A program made the translations under genes and the position numbers. From Marsupella aquatica (Eukaryota > Marchantiophyta), in NCBI GenBank assembly GCA_973895155.1, contig OZ316894.1, positions 62,001-126,000 of the forward strand: a stretch of DNA of 64,000 nt, given 5' to 3'. Below the pieces are notes generated by a model. That model did no database searches. It saw only the letters and a list, made by a program, of their open reading frames with translations, and was not told the DNA's origin. Shown piece by piece: positions 23,900 to 35,039 of the stretch. Within the stretch, counting starts at the first letter, position 1. Every line of letters starts with the position of its first letter.

Positions 23900-24492
23900 T
23901 GCACCACCATCAGCTTTGCCTCGACCAACTTTTGGTGTAGTCCTCCCATCAAGCGTGCGCAGCCCCTGAGACACGAATTGCAGCTCATGAGCTTCAAACG
24001 CTCTACAAGCATTACAAGCATTTGTGTGGCAATTCTAATGGTTGTCGTGAGCAATTGAAGGATAGACTTATAAGTCTGTAGATAATAATGCCGGCAGCCC
24101 CATCCCAATTTCCTCATTCCAATCAGTAGTGTGCTCTGGTTTATTCCACAGCTCTTGTGGGGCCTGATAGAAACTTCCAACCATGGTAACTCAAATGAGC
24201 AAGAAGCAAAAGAGGTATTCATCAATTTGACTAACCGGTGTTGCGACAACGCTCGCTCGAAAGGACTCAAATAATTCCAATGCCAATTTTCAAGTGGCTC
24301 GCTCAGCCACTTGCTGCGAGTTTAGGGAGCTACCTTCGGTTCTGCTGTTGCATGAAGACACGGAATTGGCCAAAAAATTTGCAAACAGTTATGTGAAGGA
24401 GAAACGATGCAGGTGGGGCAAGTCAATGGCCCGGGCCAAACTCAAAGCATTGATTCAGAGCTTGAAAGCAAACAAAATGGCAGCTAACTAAA
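23900..24492 (+). pseudogene. Coding-like remnant, unknown family
   Basis: Several plus-strand frames look like broken protein sequence. One near 23990-24080 contains LYKHYKHLCG. Another at 24294-24491 contains ELAKKFANSYVKEKRCRWGK followed by a lysine/alanine-rich helix and a stop. They are in different frames and separated by stops. I cannot name the family; debris of the element that also left 25687-26369 is possible. Confidence 0.25.
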
Positions 24493-25144
24493 AAGTTTTG
24501 CTGTGGTGGGTGTGTTGACCTCGCCACACAACAACTCATGGGACGGTAGGGTGAAACAAGTTATAAAAAGTTAAGTTCCAAGATTTTTGGCTCTTAACTT
24601 TCCAGTGAAGTACTCGCAAAATGACGGACACTAACTAGAGATTGTTAGTGATTTAACTATCAGATTTAACTATGAGTGCGAGTTGAGCCGGCAGGAACCC
24701 TGCGCCTATTTTCCTTTGATTTAACAGGATTAGTTGAAAAGATAACCCACCCTAAGAAATTTAACTAGGCGCAGGGGGGTTCCGGACAGCCCAAATGTCT
24801 ATTTTTACTTAGAATCTCATGAACTTGAGCGAGTATTTAACCAAAAAGTTAAGTGCAAACACACATGGAACTTATCTTTTTTTCACCCCCGCACTCACAT
24901 TAATGTTTGTCGTGGTAGAAGAGCAGAGAGCCAGAGCCAGGCACTCTTTCAGTCCCACTTTGTCTTGGCTTGGGTTTGTTACTTACTATGCTCCATGTTG
25001 ACGACATTGCCTACTCCTTGTTCCTCCTCAAACCCAATGACATCAGACTTTTAACATGACGGGTTTTTCAGTTAGAACTGGGGATAGGAGAAAAAATTGT
25101 CTTTAATCAATGCAAATGATCAGAACAGCCACACATTCAAGCAC
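24493..25144. other. No gene; contains an imperfect inverted repeat
   Basis: A stem of about 20 bp (GCAGGAACCCTGCGCCTA at 24691-24708 against TAGGCGCAGGGGGGTTCC at 24766-24783) flanks a 57-nt loop. It could be a small foldback element or an RNA hairpin. Nothing else is seen. Confidence 0.5.
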
Positions 25145-25350
25145 ATAATTATATACAAGCCATCCAGATAGTGCACTTGTGATGCTCGTTGAACTCAAAC
25201 TGCCATCGGAAGCTATGGACAAAATGCTTGACAGAATTACACAATCACTTGTTATACATAGTTGATATATTCCTGAATTTATTTTTCCTGTCCACTTGGA
25301 AATTGCACAGATTAACAGAAGTATCCATGAAGGTCTGTCATCGTAGAAAG
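25145..25350 (+). repeat. Dispersed repeat, partner of 21376-21595
   Basis: This is the second copy of the ATTATATACAAGCCATCC repeat, in the same orientation, with scattered substitutions and small indels. Confidence 0.75.
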
Positions 25351-25686
25351 AGATTTCCAGCAAAAACTTGTAAGAAAATTGCAAGACGTGAGGTGCTCAA
25401 CAGTTTTTTGTGTCTTGGCCAGTCTTGGGAGGCCATAGGCATTAGTCTATTTGCAGGACATTTGTTAGCTTTTTTGGGTTTGCATAGATTACGGTACGGT
25501 GGCTATAGAGAGCAAATTGCCCGCCATTGCTTGCGGATATGAAGGAAATGCTAAGTCGAGCAGCAATTCCAACCAGAAGAGAGAAGAGACGGGTACAAAG
25601 GAAGATAGCAGGAGAGCTAGAACTATAATGCAACAGAAGTGGCAGTAAGTTAATTTGAAGGCTGCTTTCACGCTCTGTCAAAAAAT
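25351..25686. other. No gene seen
   Basis: Short frames on both strands overlap here and none has a recognisable motif. Confidence 0.35.
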
Positions 25687-26369
25687 ATGAAAAAGTTTTG
25701 TCTCGGTATGGACATCCAACGACAACTGCTCCAAAGATCTCCTCTCAAGGCACTTGACAAACATGCCGTAGTGAATGACTACAAAGCAAACTTTGACCCG
25801 TGTAACCAACCAGACTTCAAGCAGTTGGAATCTATCTACATCAAATGGGGCGACCCGGTGATCTATGAATTTATCAAGTTCATTGAGGTGCCGGTGGGTA
25901 AATTTACTCGGGCTAAGCTAGCCTCCGATATTGAGCATCATCACATTTCAGCTCTGGTGGAATCCACACTCAAGATTTTCCCAACGGCTTAGTGACTCCG
26001 AGGTGTCTACTATCCTCTTCGACTACGTGGGCAGGAATCTGCGGTCAGTGTTGTTTTTGCTTCTCCTACAGGCACTTACCGGCCGCGTGTTCTGCATCAC
26101 GGCCCCATTATTTTGACAACCTGGTAACACAATTCAACATTCGTGAAGCAGGAACTCGACATCCCACACATCAAAAGGAACGGCTGGATTGCGAGGTCCT
26201 ACAAGTGTGCCAAGGGGTGGAGTATAAGGCAAGGCAGAAGGCAGCTTTTTGGCAGGCGTAGGATGAGGAGCAGCAACAACGGGAGGAAGCTGAATTACAA
26301 CACCTGGCATTACGGGCCCAAGAGTTTGAGGCGGATGGGGCATAGACCCGGGTGTGGATTAGCATTGAG
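25687..26369 (+). pseudogene. Decayed gag-like protein gene
   Basis: The first part (25687-25980) encodes a soluble, helix-rich sequence (for example SIYIKWGDPVIYEFIKF). A one-base shift near 25980 moves the frame to a continuation with SDSEVSTILFDYVGRNL. A later segment (about 26170-26346) is a glutamine/glutamate-rich coiled coil interrupted by one TAG at 26259-26261 that reads like a mutated CAG. A helical body followed by a charged coiled coil is common in retrotransposon gag proteins, but no zinc knuckle is visible. The assignment is an inference; the frameshift and stop show it is not functional. Confidence 0.4.
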
Positions 26370-27450
26370 TCTAGAGAGTAAATAATATATCACAACTGTA
26401 CAGAGTGAATTAGTTCTAATCAGGAAGCTTGGTCTTCTTTAATTTGTATCTCATTTCCCACGTCCAAAATTGAATGGTGACACATTTGATGCTAACGGAG
26501 TTTAAAGGTTTCAACATGAAAGCTATGGGAGTCTACGGTTTAACCGGAAATGTTATGGGAGCCTCCACTTTAACCAGAAATGTTGTGGGAGTCCATATGC
26601 TGAAACTTGGAGACATACCATGCATCGCATGTGAGACACAGCCTTTACATAAGAGTCTTGTATGGTGGGTTGGACAGTGAAGGCAATTTGGGTCCTAGGA
26701 GTGTCTGAATGGAGTTGCGACACAGATGGAGGTGAGTAGCAAGGCATGAATACCTCAACCATGGATGTTGTACAGAAGAGAAGCTCCATCACTGCACACT
26801 TGGCCTGAAACCACGCCACGCCACTGCCACCAGTAAGCATAAAAAACGCAACCATTCGGAAACGCCTTTGCTCGAAGACTGCATCCGACAATGACTCTAA
26901 TCCATCACTTGTTGCAATTATTGACGACGTCAGTATGCCATCCAAGCGACGCAAGATTCAAGATGCAGATTGAAGGGAATTTGGAGGTGGCGAGCACAGT
27001 CAAGGACCAGATTGAAGGCCAGCAACAAGAATTCTCGAAGGCCAATGCTTCCCGACCAAAATACCAACCCAACAATAATGCAGAAGGGAATTTGAAGGTG
27101 ACGAGCACATTAAAGAACCAGATTGAAGGCTGGTACAGGAATTCTAGAAGCATTGACCAAGCTTTGTTTCCTTTGTATTTCTCACGAACCTAATTGAATG
27201 GTGACACTTTTGATGCTAACGGAGTCCAATGGTTTCAACATGAATGTTATAGCTGCAAAAGACTTTTATTGGAAATGTTATGGGAGTGCGGGACTACAAG
27301 TGAGTCACAATGAATGCTAGTGGTGTATGAACACTTAAAAAATAATGTTATGGGAGCCTACGGCAACCACCCGTAAGTCACCCTAATCAATACTAGCGGA
27401 GTTTAAAGGTTTTGATAATAATGTTGTGGGAGTCCAAATGTTGAAACGTT
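26370..27450 (+). repeat. Scattered fragments of the 153-bp unit and its flanks
   Basis: Pieces of the 22-kb array recur here: AAATTGAATGGTGACAC-type motifs near 26470 and 27195, AACCGGAAATGTTATGGGAG near 26540, and GAATTCTAGAAG/GAATTCTCGAAG blocks at 26960-27150. No intact gene is seen among them. Confidence 0.7.
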
Positions 27451-27692
27451 GAGACCGTGCACTGCATGTAGGAGACCATGCACCGCGCTCCCTAAATACC
27501 CTGAAATGGCCTGAAGACCGGCCTCATTGCACGCGCTGTGCAGAGAAGATATATACAGGTGAACTAGGGTTGATTTGGGAGGCAGAGGATGGATACTAGC
27601 AGGGTGAATGGTGCGCGGGTTTGATGCCATCAGGGCTCACGGTGGGATCGCCGCACTATGTGGGGTGTCGTGATCATGAGTTCACGTTTTGA

Positions 27693-29288
27693 GAATGGCA
27701 AGATCAGAGTTCATCCCTTTGTGTTTTGCATGGCCGAGGCAGGGAGCCACAACGAAGAAGGGAAGGGTTTAGGGAAAAGCCCTAAACCCTAAACACAAAA
27801 CCCTAACTGGGAAGGCTGAGTGGTGCCCTGGTTTGATACCATCGGGGCTCGTGATGAGATTGCTGCATTATGTGGGGTTCTGATCATGAGTTGACATTTC
27901 GAGAATGGCAGGATTGGAGTTATCCCTTTGTGTGTGCGAGGCCGGGGCAGGGAGCCATGACGAAGAAGGTAAGGGTTTAGGGAAAACCCCTAAACACGTA
28001 AACACAGAACCCTAACCGCCGGGAAGGCTGAGGGGTGCCCTGGTTTTCTGCCATGAATGGAGTTTGAGGTAATTCCAGGTTCGGGCAACCCTAATAAACC
28101 CTAAACTTCGGGCGGGTGTGTGCTGGCCAGCCGCACAGGGAGAGGCTCTACGCGATAGTCGTGCAGCGGGGAGGTGGAAGAAGGCAAAGATGGGACTAGT
28201 ACACTAGTGGTGGTAGTGTAGTTTTGTGGAGGGCGTTCGTGTTCTCTAAGGCGAGTGCTGTGCCCATGGAGTGAACATGGGTTGAGGGTCTAGGGTCACG
28301 TGTCCTGGTTGCTGTAAAGCCAGGAATCGGGTGTTGCAAAATTAGATGGCGGGCAAATGATTGAGTGTTACGGAATTGGCCAGAAAGAGGCTAGGTGAAT
28401 CCCGTGAGTGAATTTCCAGGAGAGGCAGAGGTGAGGCAGTCCACAGTGGCCACAGCGTATGGAGAGGCTCTACGTGATAGATGGCAGGGTAGGCAGAGTT
28501 GCTGCAAGGGGAGTACGGGAAGAAGGCCTTAGTGCTATCCGGGCTCCCGAAGCAGTGACGTTTGAAGAATGGTGCAGGGATTGATTTACTTTGTATTTTC
28601 ATGGCACGACTGTCTTTTTTGGGCGTTCGTGGCAAGAAGAACACGAAACTATGGTAAACCCTAAACCGTAAACGGTAAACCCTGAACCGGAAACGGTAAA
28701 CCCAATAAACATAAACGTGAGTTGGCATTTGGAGGATGACAAGATTGTAGTTGATCCGTTGGTGAATTGGGGGCCGTGGGAGGGAGCCACGAGGAACAGC
28801 CCAAGGGTAAGGGAACCCTAAAATAAACCCTAAATGACGGGGAGGGAGGGTGGGCAGAGTTGATGCGAGGGGAGTATGGGAAGAAGGCCTTAGTGCTATC
28901 CGGGCTCCCGAAGCAGTGAGTTTTAAAGAATGGCGCGGGGATCGACTTGCTTTGTAATGTTGGTTCCTTTGTATTTTAGGGGGCCGTGGGAGGGAGCCAC
29001 AAGGAACAGCACAAGGGTAAGGGAACCCTAAAATAAACCCTAAATGACGGGGAGGGAGGGTGCGCAGAGTTGATGCGAGGGGAGTATGGAAAGAAGGCCT
29101 TAGTGCTATCCGGGCTCCCGAAGCAGTGAGTTTTAAAGAATGGTGCGGGGATCGACTTGCTTTGTAATGTTGGTTCCTTTGTATTTTCATGGCGGGACGG
29201 TCTTTTTTGGGCACTCGTGGCAAAAAGACCACGAAAAAGACCGCAAAGACCGGGCATTGCGATTGCTGGGCTGCACGAAAATGTATAT
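27693..29288 (+). repeat. Segmental duplication, copy 1 (CCCTAAA-rich)
   Basis: Long stretches match 43465-45138 in the same orientation; 27900-28668 aligns almost base for base with 44216-44868 by eye, and with 43905-44080. The block is sprinkled with AAACCCTAAAC telomere-like motifs. A sub-unit of about 260-290 bp ending GGGCTGCACGAAAATGTATATA is present here (29030-29288) and twice in the other copy. The 335-codon minus-strand frame covering 28342-29349 is probably a by-product of this repeat. Confidence 0.85.
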
Positions 29289-29770
29289 AGGGTTGCACAC
29301 GCCCCCATGTGCACGCACCCCCAAAACTGGGGGCCACCCTCACCCTCAACCCCCATGGAACCCCTCCCCCACCCTCACCCCCAGCTTGTTACACCCCCAA
29401 TGCTCAATTAGGGTTGCACACGCCCCCATGTGCATGCACCCCCAAAACTGGGGGCCACCCTCACCCTCAACCCCCATGGAACCCCTCCCCCACCCTCACC
29501 CCCAGCTCGTTACACCCCCAATGCTCAATTAGGGTTGCACACGCCCCCATGTGCACGCACCCCCAAAACTGGGGGCCACCCTCACCCTCAACCCCCATGG
29601 AACCCCTCCCCCACCCTCAACCCCAGCTCGTTACACCCCCAATGCTCAATTAGGGTTGCACACGCCCCCATGTGCATGCACCCCCAAAACTGGGGGCCAC
29701 CCTCACCCTCAACCCCCATGGAACCCCTCCCCCACCCTCACCCCCAGCTCATTACACCCCTAAAAGCTAC
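29285..29770 (+). repeat. 121-bp C-rich tandem repeat, four copies
   Basis: Four nearly identical 121-bp units have starts about 121 bp apart (near 29290, 29411, 29532 and 29653). Each carries CACGCCCCCATGTGCA and CCCAAAACTGGGGGCC. A degenerate fifth unit extends to about 29860. The runs of C give strong G-quadruplex potential on the minus strand. Confidence 0.95.
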
Positions 29771-29860
29771 AATAGGGTGGCACTCGCCCCCTAGTACACG
29801 CACCCCAAAAATTGGGGGGTACCCCCACCTCTAACCCCTCCAAAATGCGCACACAACAAA

Positions 29861-30573
29861 CTGGGGGTGAGACTCACCCCCAATATTCAATAATCATACC
29901 AGTACTTAAAAAACTGGTATGCCACATGTGAAAACTGGGGATGACACTCTAAACCTTAAACCCTAAACCTCAAGTTGCGAGAGCCTAGTATTATGGTCCA
30001 AAATGTTATGGTATCACAGATTATTATGATGACATAGTTTTACAAATCTTAATGAAAGTATAGGAGAAATTACCTCATGCATACAAATCTGATTTTATAA
30101 TGTTCTTCATAATGACCAGGAAAATAAGGGCCTTTAGCTTGGGTTTTGAGAGGCTAATATGGTCCATAATGTTCTGCTAGCTAGCAGACATTAAAACACT
30201 TAAGAGATATTTTCACTAAGTTTAGAACATTAATTCATGAACCCAAGGCACAGTTTTGTTTATGTTAGTTGATTTTGGCATTGGATGGCACTATATTCAA
30301 CCAATAAATTGCCCTGGGCACTCAATTTGAGTTGAGAAGACACAATTGAGAAATCTGCTTTTCTCAACAAGGAACCCTAAGCTTTCTAGTAGCTGAGTCC
30401 TCTTTGTAGAATATTTGTCGCTGGATTTGTCAAATGAATGTACTTTCAAATAATTGGAAATTCTAGAGATGTCACTGAAGTCTGACTTTGGCAAGTTTTG
30501 AATTAGAGGTTAATAGCCTCATGACCTTGACGCAACTATTCACCAAATGGAGAAGGGCAGCGCTTAAGCTTTC

Positions 30574-30576
<3 letters not shown>
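29861..30576. other. No gene; telomere-like motif at about 29952
   Basis: AAACCTTAAACCCTAAACC lies at about 29952-29970. The remainder is AT-rich without supportable coding sequence. Confidence 0.5.

Positions 30577-30637
<61 letters not shown>
30577..30637. repeat. (GA)n microsatellite
   Basis: About 60 bp of uninterrupted GA dinucleotides. The poly-serine/leucine and poly-arginine/glutamate frames reported over it are artefacts of the repeat. Confidence 0.98.
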
Positions 30638-30640
<3 letters not shown>

Positions 30641-32312
30641 CTGATTGTTGTGTTTGACAAATATGATTGATAGATTTTCACAGCTTGCATTGTTTAGATT
30701 AGATTTTCTCAAGAAATCATTGTGGACCCATTCAGACATGGCCTGAGCAGTTTGACATTTTTTCAACTGTCACAGGAATGCTTTGCTTTCCAGGCCAAAG
30801 TCGACAACATGGTTATCACAAGCAGATGTCAAAATCAAACTTTTTTGGTACATGCAACCAACCAAATTCTCAAGCTAAGAGAGTTAATAGTCAATACTCG
30901 GCAAAAACATTTCAAACCAGTTCAATGTCTGATCAAATGAATTGTATCAATTCACCGAGTTCAAGTTCCGACCATAGTTTGCCTAAATTGCAAAAGGTTG
31001 AAAATCTTACTCCATGTGCCAATTACCCTTTAACATTCAAAAAAGTTATCAAGCTAGTTATTAGTCATTGTTTATTACATGATTTAATTTTTAAAATTGG
31101 ATATGTAACTAAAATGGTTACATAGTGACAGTTTTACCCGTCTTGCTCTTTGCATTTATAAATTTTCACATCCCCTTTTTACTCTAAAATTTCGAAACCC
31201 TAAACCCCAAACCACAAAATTCACAGCCAAGTTGATGCAAACATGAATGAAAACTGCAAATTTGATTCACAAAACGGACAAGTCTTGTTTGTTGTAATTG
31301 TTGTTGACGTGACACCTCTGGTTCCCCCCAGGAATTTTGGAAGGGACCTCTAATGGGGTCCGTAACAACTTTCCTTTTTGGAAGAGTCTAAATTTACAAA
31401 AAAATGATTGGAAATTTAAAGCTCAATAATGTTACTAACAACTCACAACTAGACCCACATACTGGTTTGATTTATTAACAATTATTCTTCCACTACTTTT
31501 GTATTCCTCCACTCTTTTTTAGCCCCTTCAAAAGAGTCGTCCCTCTTCCAGGTGACCCATTTCACCCAAAGGAAAAAGAAATAAAAAAAGAATTAAATTA
31601 AAAAAACCGATAAAACAAAGACATGGAACGCTCCCACACAACAAAGGTCCCTTAAAAAGAATCACCCCTCTTATGAAGCCCCTTGGAAACAGTGTCACAG
31701 GTGAGCCATTTCACCCATGGGAAAAAAGAAAAGAAAAAAAGAGAAAGAAGAAAGAAGGAAAAAACAAACACATTGAAAGTAAGTTGGAGAGAATAAAGAT
31801 AGAGGGAGCCATTGATGATAGTATACTGTGTAGTTCTATTGCCTAAACAAGAACTAATGAGTGTTTGTAGACGGTACCTTGTATTTTTCAAGTAGTATAC
31901 GCAGAATAGTGTGCGAGGAACGTATACGCAGACAAAAAGAAGAAGTTTACCCTAAAGCCCCCACCAGGCCACCACAAAACTGAACTTAAAGTTGTACAGG
32001 AGTTCAGCCAACGGTCAATAATCACTCCTCCACTTACAAATATTATCCTCCGACCCCAACTCTGGGATCCCTCGCGATTCAATGGGCTGGTGCCTGTACT
32101 GCATAGGGTTCATTAACGATGTACTGCGCTAGTCGGTCGGCACCCACGGACCCACCATAACCAGTGGAATAGTAGATGCGTGATTCGGTGATTGTACACC
32201 TACCGTCGGGGAGAACAACAACTTACTGTGAACCTTTCAAGACCCACTCTGAAATATATGAATAGATGAATGTACAACACAATAATCCCGTAATTTTCTC
32301 TCTACAGGACTA
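30638..32312. other. No gene seen
   Basis: AT-rich sequence with A-rich tracts near 31570-31760. Short frames such as 30778-31125 lack recognisable motifs. A telomere-like CCCTAAACCCC occurs near 31199. Confidence 0.4.
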
Positions 32313-32321
32313 GAATTATTG

Positions 32322-33739
32322 GAGGTATATGCTCAATCAACCCCCTTTGGACTGTTTCCTGCTTAATCGACCCCCTATGTTAAAATCTGCCCCAATTGAC
32401 CCCCTATGTTCGAACCTGCCCCAATCGACCCCCTTTGATATGTTTATGGTTCATTACATACCGTGTATTGCAATTGCAGTCTACCTGAACCTGTCCGTGG
32501 GTGCAAGCGACTTGACCAAACCGTCAAATGCTTCATTTAAGGTCGGTCGTGCCATGGTGACGATCAAGGATTTCAGAAATGATGTGAAGACAATACATGT
32601 TATGTCTTCAGGTGTTTCATTATTGAATTAGCCTCATATAACTTGGTCCAAATGTTCATTGTTTCAAATTCTGTCATGATGACTTCTGTTGGTCATGAGG
32701 TTTATTGTATTGAGGGTTATTGGGAAGCTCAGTCTCTTTTTGTTAGAGTTTGCATGCAATCTAGATGACATTGTAGTGGTATGAGGTACACTTAGGACTA
32801 TCAATGTTGGAGATTTTGATGTCATTGTGCATCTCTGGCATAGAGGGGATCTATTTGAAGTGGACATTTTTTAATGTGATATTTTATCACTACAAGATAG
32901 AGCGTGCCCAAAAGCAAGACTCAATTGCACGTGGGTTTACGATAACTGATGGGAAAGCCTATAAGAAAGTTTGTAAGAATTTGGTGTTGTCATCAATTGT
33001 TGTTGATATGTTTATTCTAGTGAGTACAATACACTTTGTTGAGAGTACATAATGCAGAGTGTCTTAGTTCAATTGCTCGTAATGGAAGCAAAGGGCAACT
33101 CAAATTCAAACACTAAACCCTAAACACTTCGAGGATTTTGGAGAATTTTACAGGTGTTTGGATTCTTGGCTGTCATAATGGTCTTGTGGCATAAAGATTG
33201 GAAACATTTTGAAATAATTTCTGAATGCAATTGTGCTGATTTAGCAAATTAATCGGTGTCAAAGAGATCCAGCAGGGCATTTTCTGTGAGTGAGATCCAA
33301 ACATAGATTTGTCTCTAGTGGAATGCACTCATAAAGATTCTCAACAAAGCAACTATATAGGAACATTACGGAGATAGCAGCCCAGTTTTATTACCTCTAA
33401 ACTTCAGACAAATGGAGACCCCTAAATGTTTGAAGACCATACTAGTTTTGTCTTCAAACACAAAAGTATCCATGACTGCGTCCGGTATCATTCGATTCTT
33501 ATCATTGGTGGATTGTGGTGGCCCACTCTTATTTCGACATAATTGCAGCATACCACGGACGAGACCATGGGCTCATATAATAGAAAATTAGAGTTTACGG
33601 TGATAAAGTCTCCCTATACTGCTCTTCCCAAGAATTATATGTAAGAAATTGTCAGAGGGGGCCGATTAGGGCAGATCTGAACATAGGGGGTTGATTAAAT
33701 AAGAAACAGTCCAGAGGGGGTCGATTAAGCATATACCTC
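32322..33739. mobile_element. Non-autonomous Mutator-like element (MULE)
   Basis: The 1,418-bp element is bounded by imperfect terminal inverted repeats of roughly 80 bp. The 5' end starts GAGGTATATGCTCAATC and the 3' end is the complement, ending ATATACCTC. It is flanked by a perfect 9-bp target duplication GAATTATTG (32313-32321 and 33740-33748). Long inverted repeats with a 9-bp duplication are the signature of the Mutator superfamily. Each terminal repeat holds copies of an AATCGACCCCCTATGTT motif. No transposase frame is present, so mobilisation would need a relative elsewhere. The interior (about 32430-33600) has two small frames of unknown origin that might be captured host sequence. 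Confidence 0.85.
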
Positions 33740-33748
33740 GAATTATTG

Positions 33749-34372
33749 CTGTTAGGTTTGTCACAGATCCACTAAATTTTGAATGACGAGAATTTTACCC
33801 AGGGAGGTTTCATGATGATACATCGATATTGTCAATCGTGGTAAATAGAAAAACCTTCCCGGCGGCCGCCGCCGCCACTGAGGATGTAGTCACTTGTAGT
33901 GCGAGTCGTCAAATGACCGCACTCCTCCCGCCCCACTCCTACACAATAATACATACTCCCCAAGTACGATAGAACTACGGGGAATATATTTCGAGAGTAC
34001 AATTTTGTGAATTATGAACTGCCGTTTCCCGCCCTAAACCATAAACTCGCATCCAAGCCGCCCAAAAATTATCCCGACTCCATGCGCCAGTCCGAGTCTG
34101 CCTGTCCTGCAAAATCGAAGACTGAGGATTTTGATCCTTCAAACGAACTGATCAAGCCCCCGTGCGTGACTTTTGCAATCCCTCCATTTTCTCAGGCAGG
34201 GAGGACCGAACCCAATCACAACCGAAGCGAGGATTTTCAGCAAGTCTTTCCATGATCCCTGCCTTGCTAGCTGATCATCTTAGTGTTCCTTAGTACTCTT
34301 AGTGTTCCTTGACACTCTAGTCACTTGATAGGCAGGATATGGTTCTCGAGAAGGTGACCTCCGGAAAATAGC
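33749..34372. other. No firm gene; small frame at 34007-34255
   Basis: An 82-codon plus-strand frame (34007-34255) has a protein-like composition rich in S, P, D, E and K but no recognised motif. A short GCC trinucleotide tract lies near 33865. It may belong to the mobile-element debris that follows. Confidence 0.3.
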
Positions 34373-35039
34373 ATGAGATGTCTCGAAAATCAAAGGTGGG
34401 AGGGGAGGGGGCCGTCCTTCAATTGGGCCTTACAGGATCGGGTGCACAAGATCCGCGAGCCGCAACACGCGGAATATCTCCAGCAGACCGGACTTGCCGA
34501 CTTTGTGGTGGAGGTTTGCTGGGATACAAAAATTTATCCGAACTCGAATATGATACAGTTCATACAGAACTATGACCACAAAAAATCAAAAACCTCTGTC
34601 AGAGGTCACCCAATTGATTTGAGCATGGAAAATATTTGGAAGACTTTCCGACTGGAGGGGGGGGCCGCCGTTAGACGCTAAAGTGACTAATTACACTCCC
34701 ACGACGTTCAAGGCTAGAAGGGCCACAAATGGTTCTTACAAGTTGACAGATTGCAAGCACACTGTCGTCCGAGAAAGGTTGGCATTCCAATTCGCAGCTA
34801 TTCATATTCGGCCAGCGAAGGGCGAGGCGTATTCTTGCCACATAAAGCAGGTGGAACAGTCGGCTAGACATGATTGGGGTGAAACTTTTGGCGGCAAGCT
34901 CAGTGAATCACTAGGCTTAGCTCATAAGCAGTTCGTGGACGGTAAGATGTCGTCCTACACTTGCCATTTCTTGCCGCATCTTCAAGTCATGCTAAGTGGG
35001 CACACCCCTTGCATCATGTCTTCATCTTCCCCGGCTTGA
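34373..35039 (+). pseudogene. Plant mobile-element-associated protein, frameshifted
   Basis: Frame 34373-34681 and frame 34683-35039 become one protein of about 220 residues if the run of eight G at 34657-34664 has one base too many or too few. Before the run lies RGHPIDLSMENIWKTF; after it a basic, cysteine- and histidine-containing stretch continues (for example KLTDCKHTVVRERLAF). The pattern R-G-x-x-I/L-x-L/I-S/T followed by F-x-L-x-x-G resembles the N-terminal domain of plant transposon-related proteins and also the N-terminus of the SNF2 gene product in this window. The resemblance was judged by eye. Confidence 0.4.

Noticed and set aside
28342-29349. 335-codon minus-strand frame in the CCCTAAA-rich block
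   Set aside because: It lies in duplicated repeat sequence, has low-complexity composition, repeats itself internally, and similar frames appear in the other copies in shifted registers.
30472-30766. Frames with long serine/leucine runs
   Set aside because: Produced entirely by the (GA)n microsatellite.
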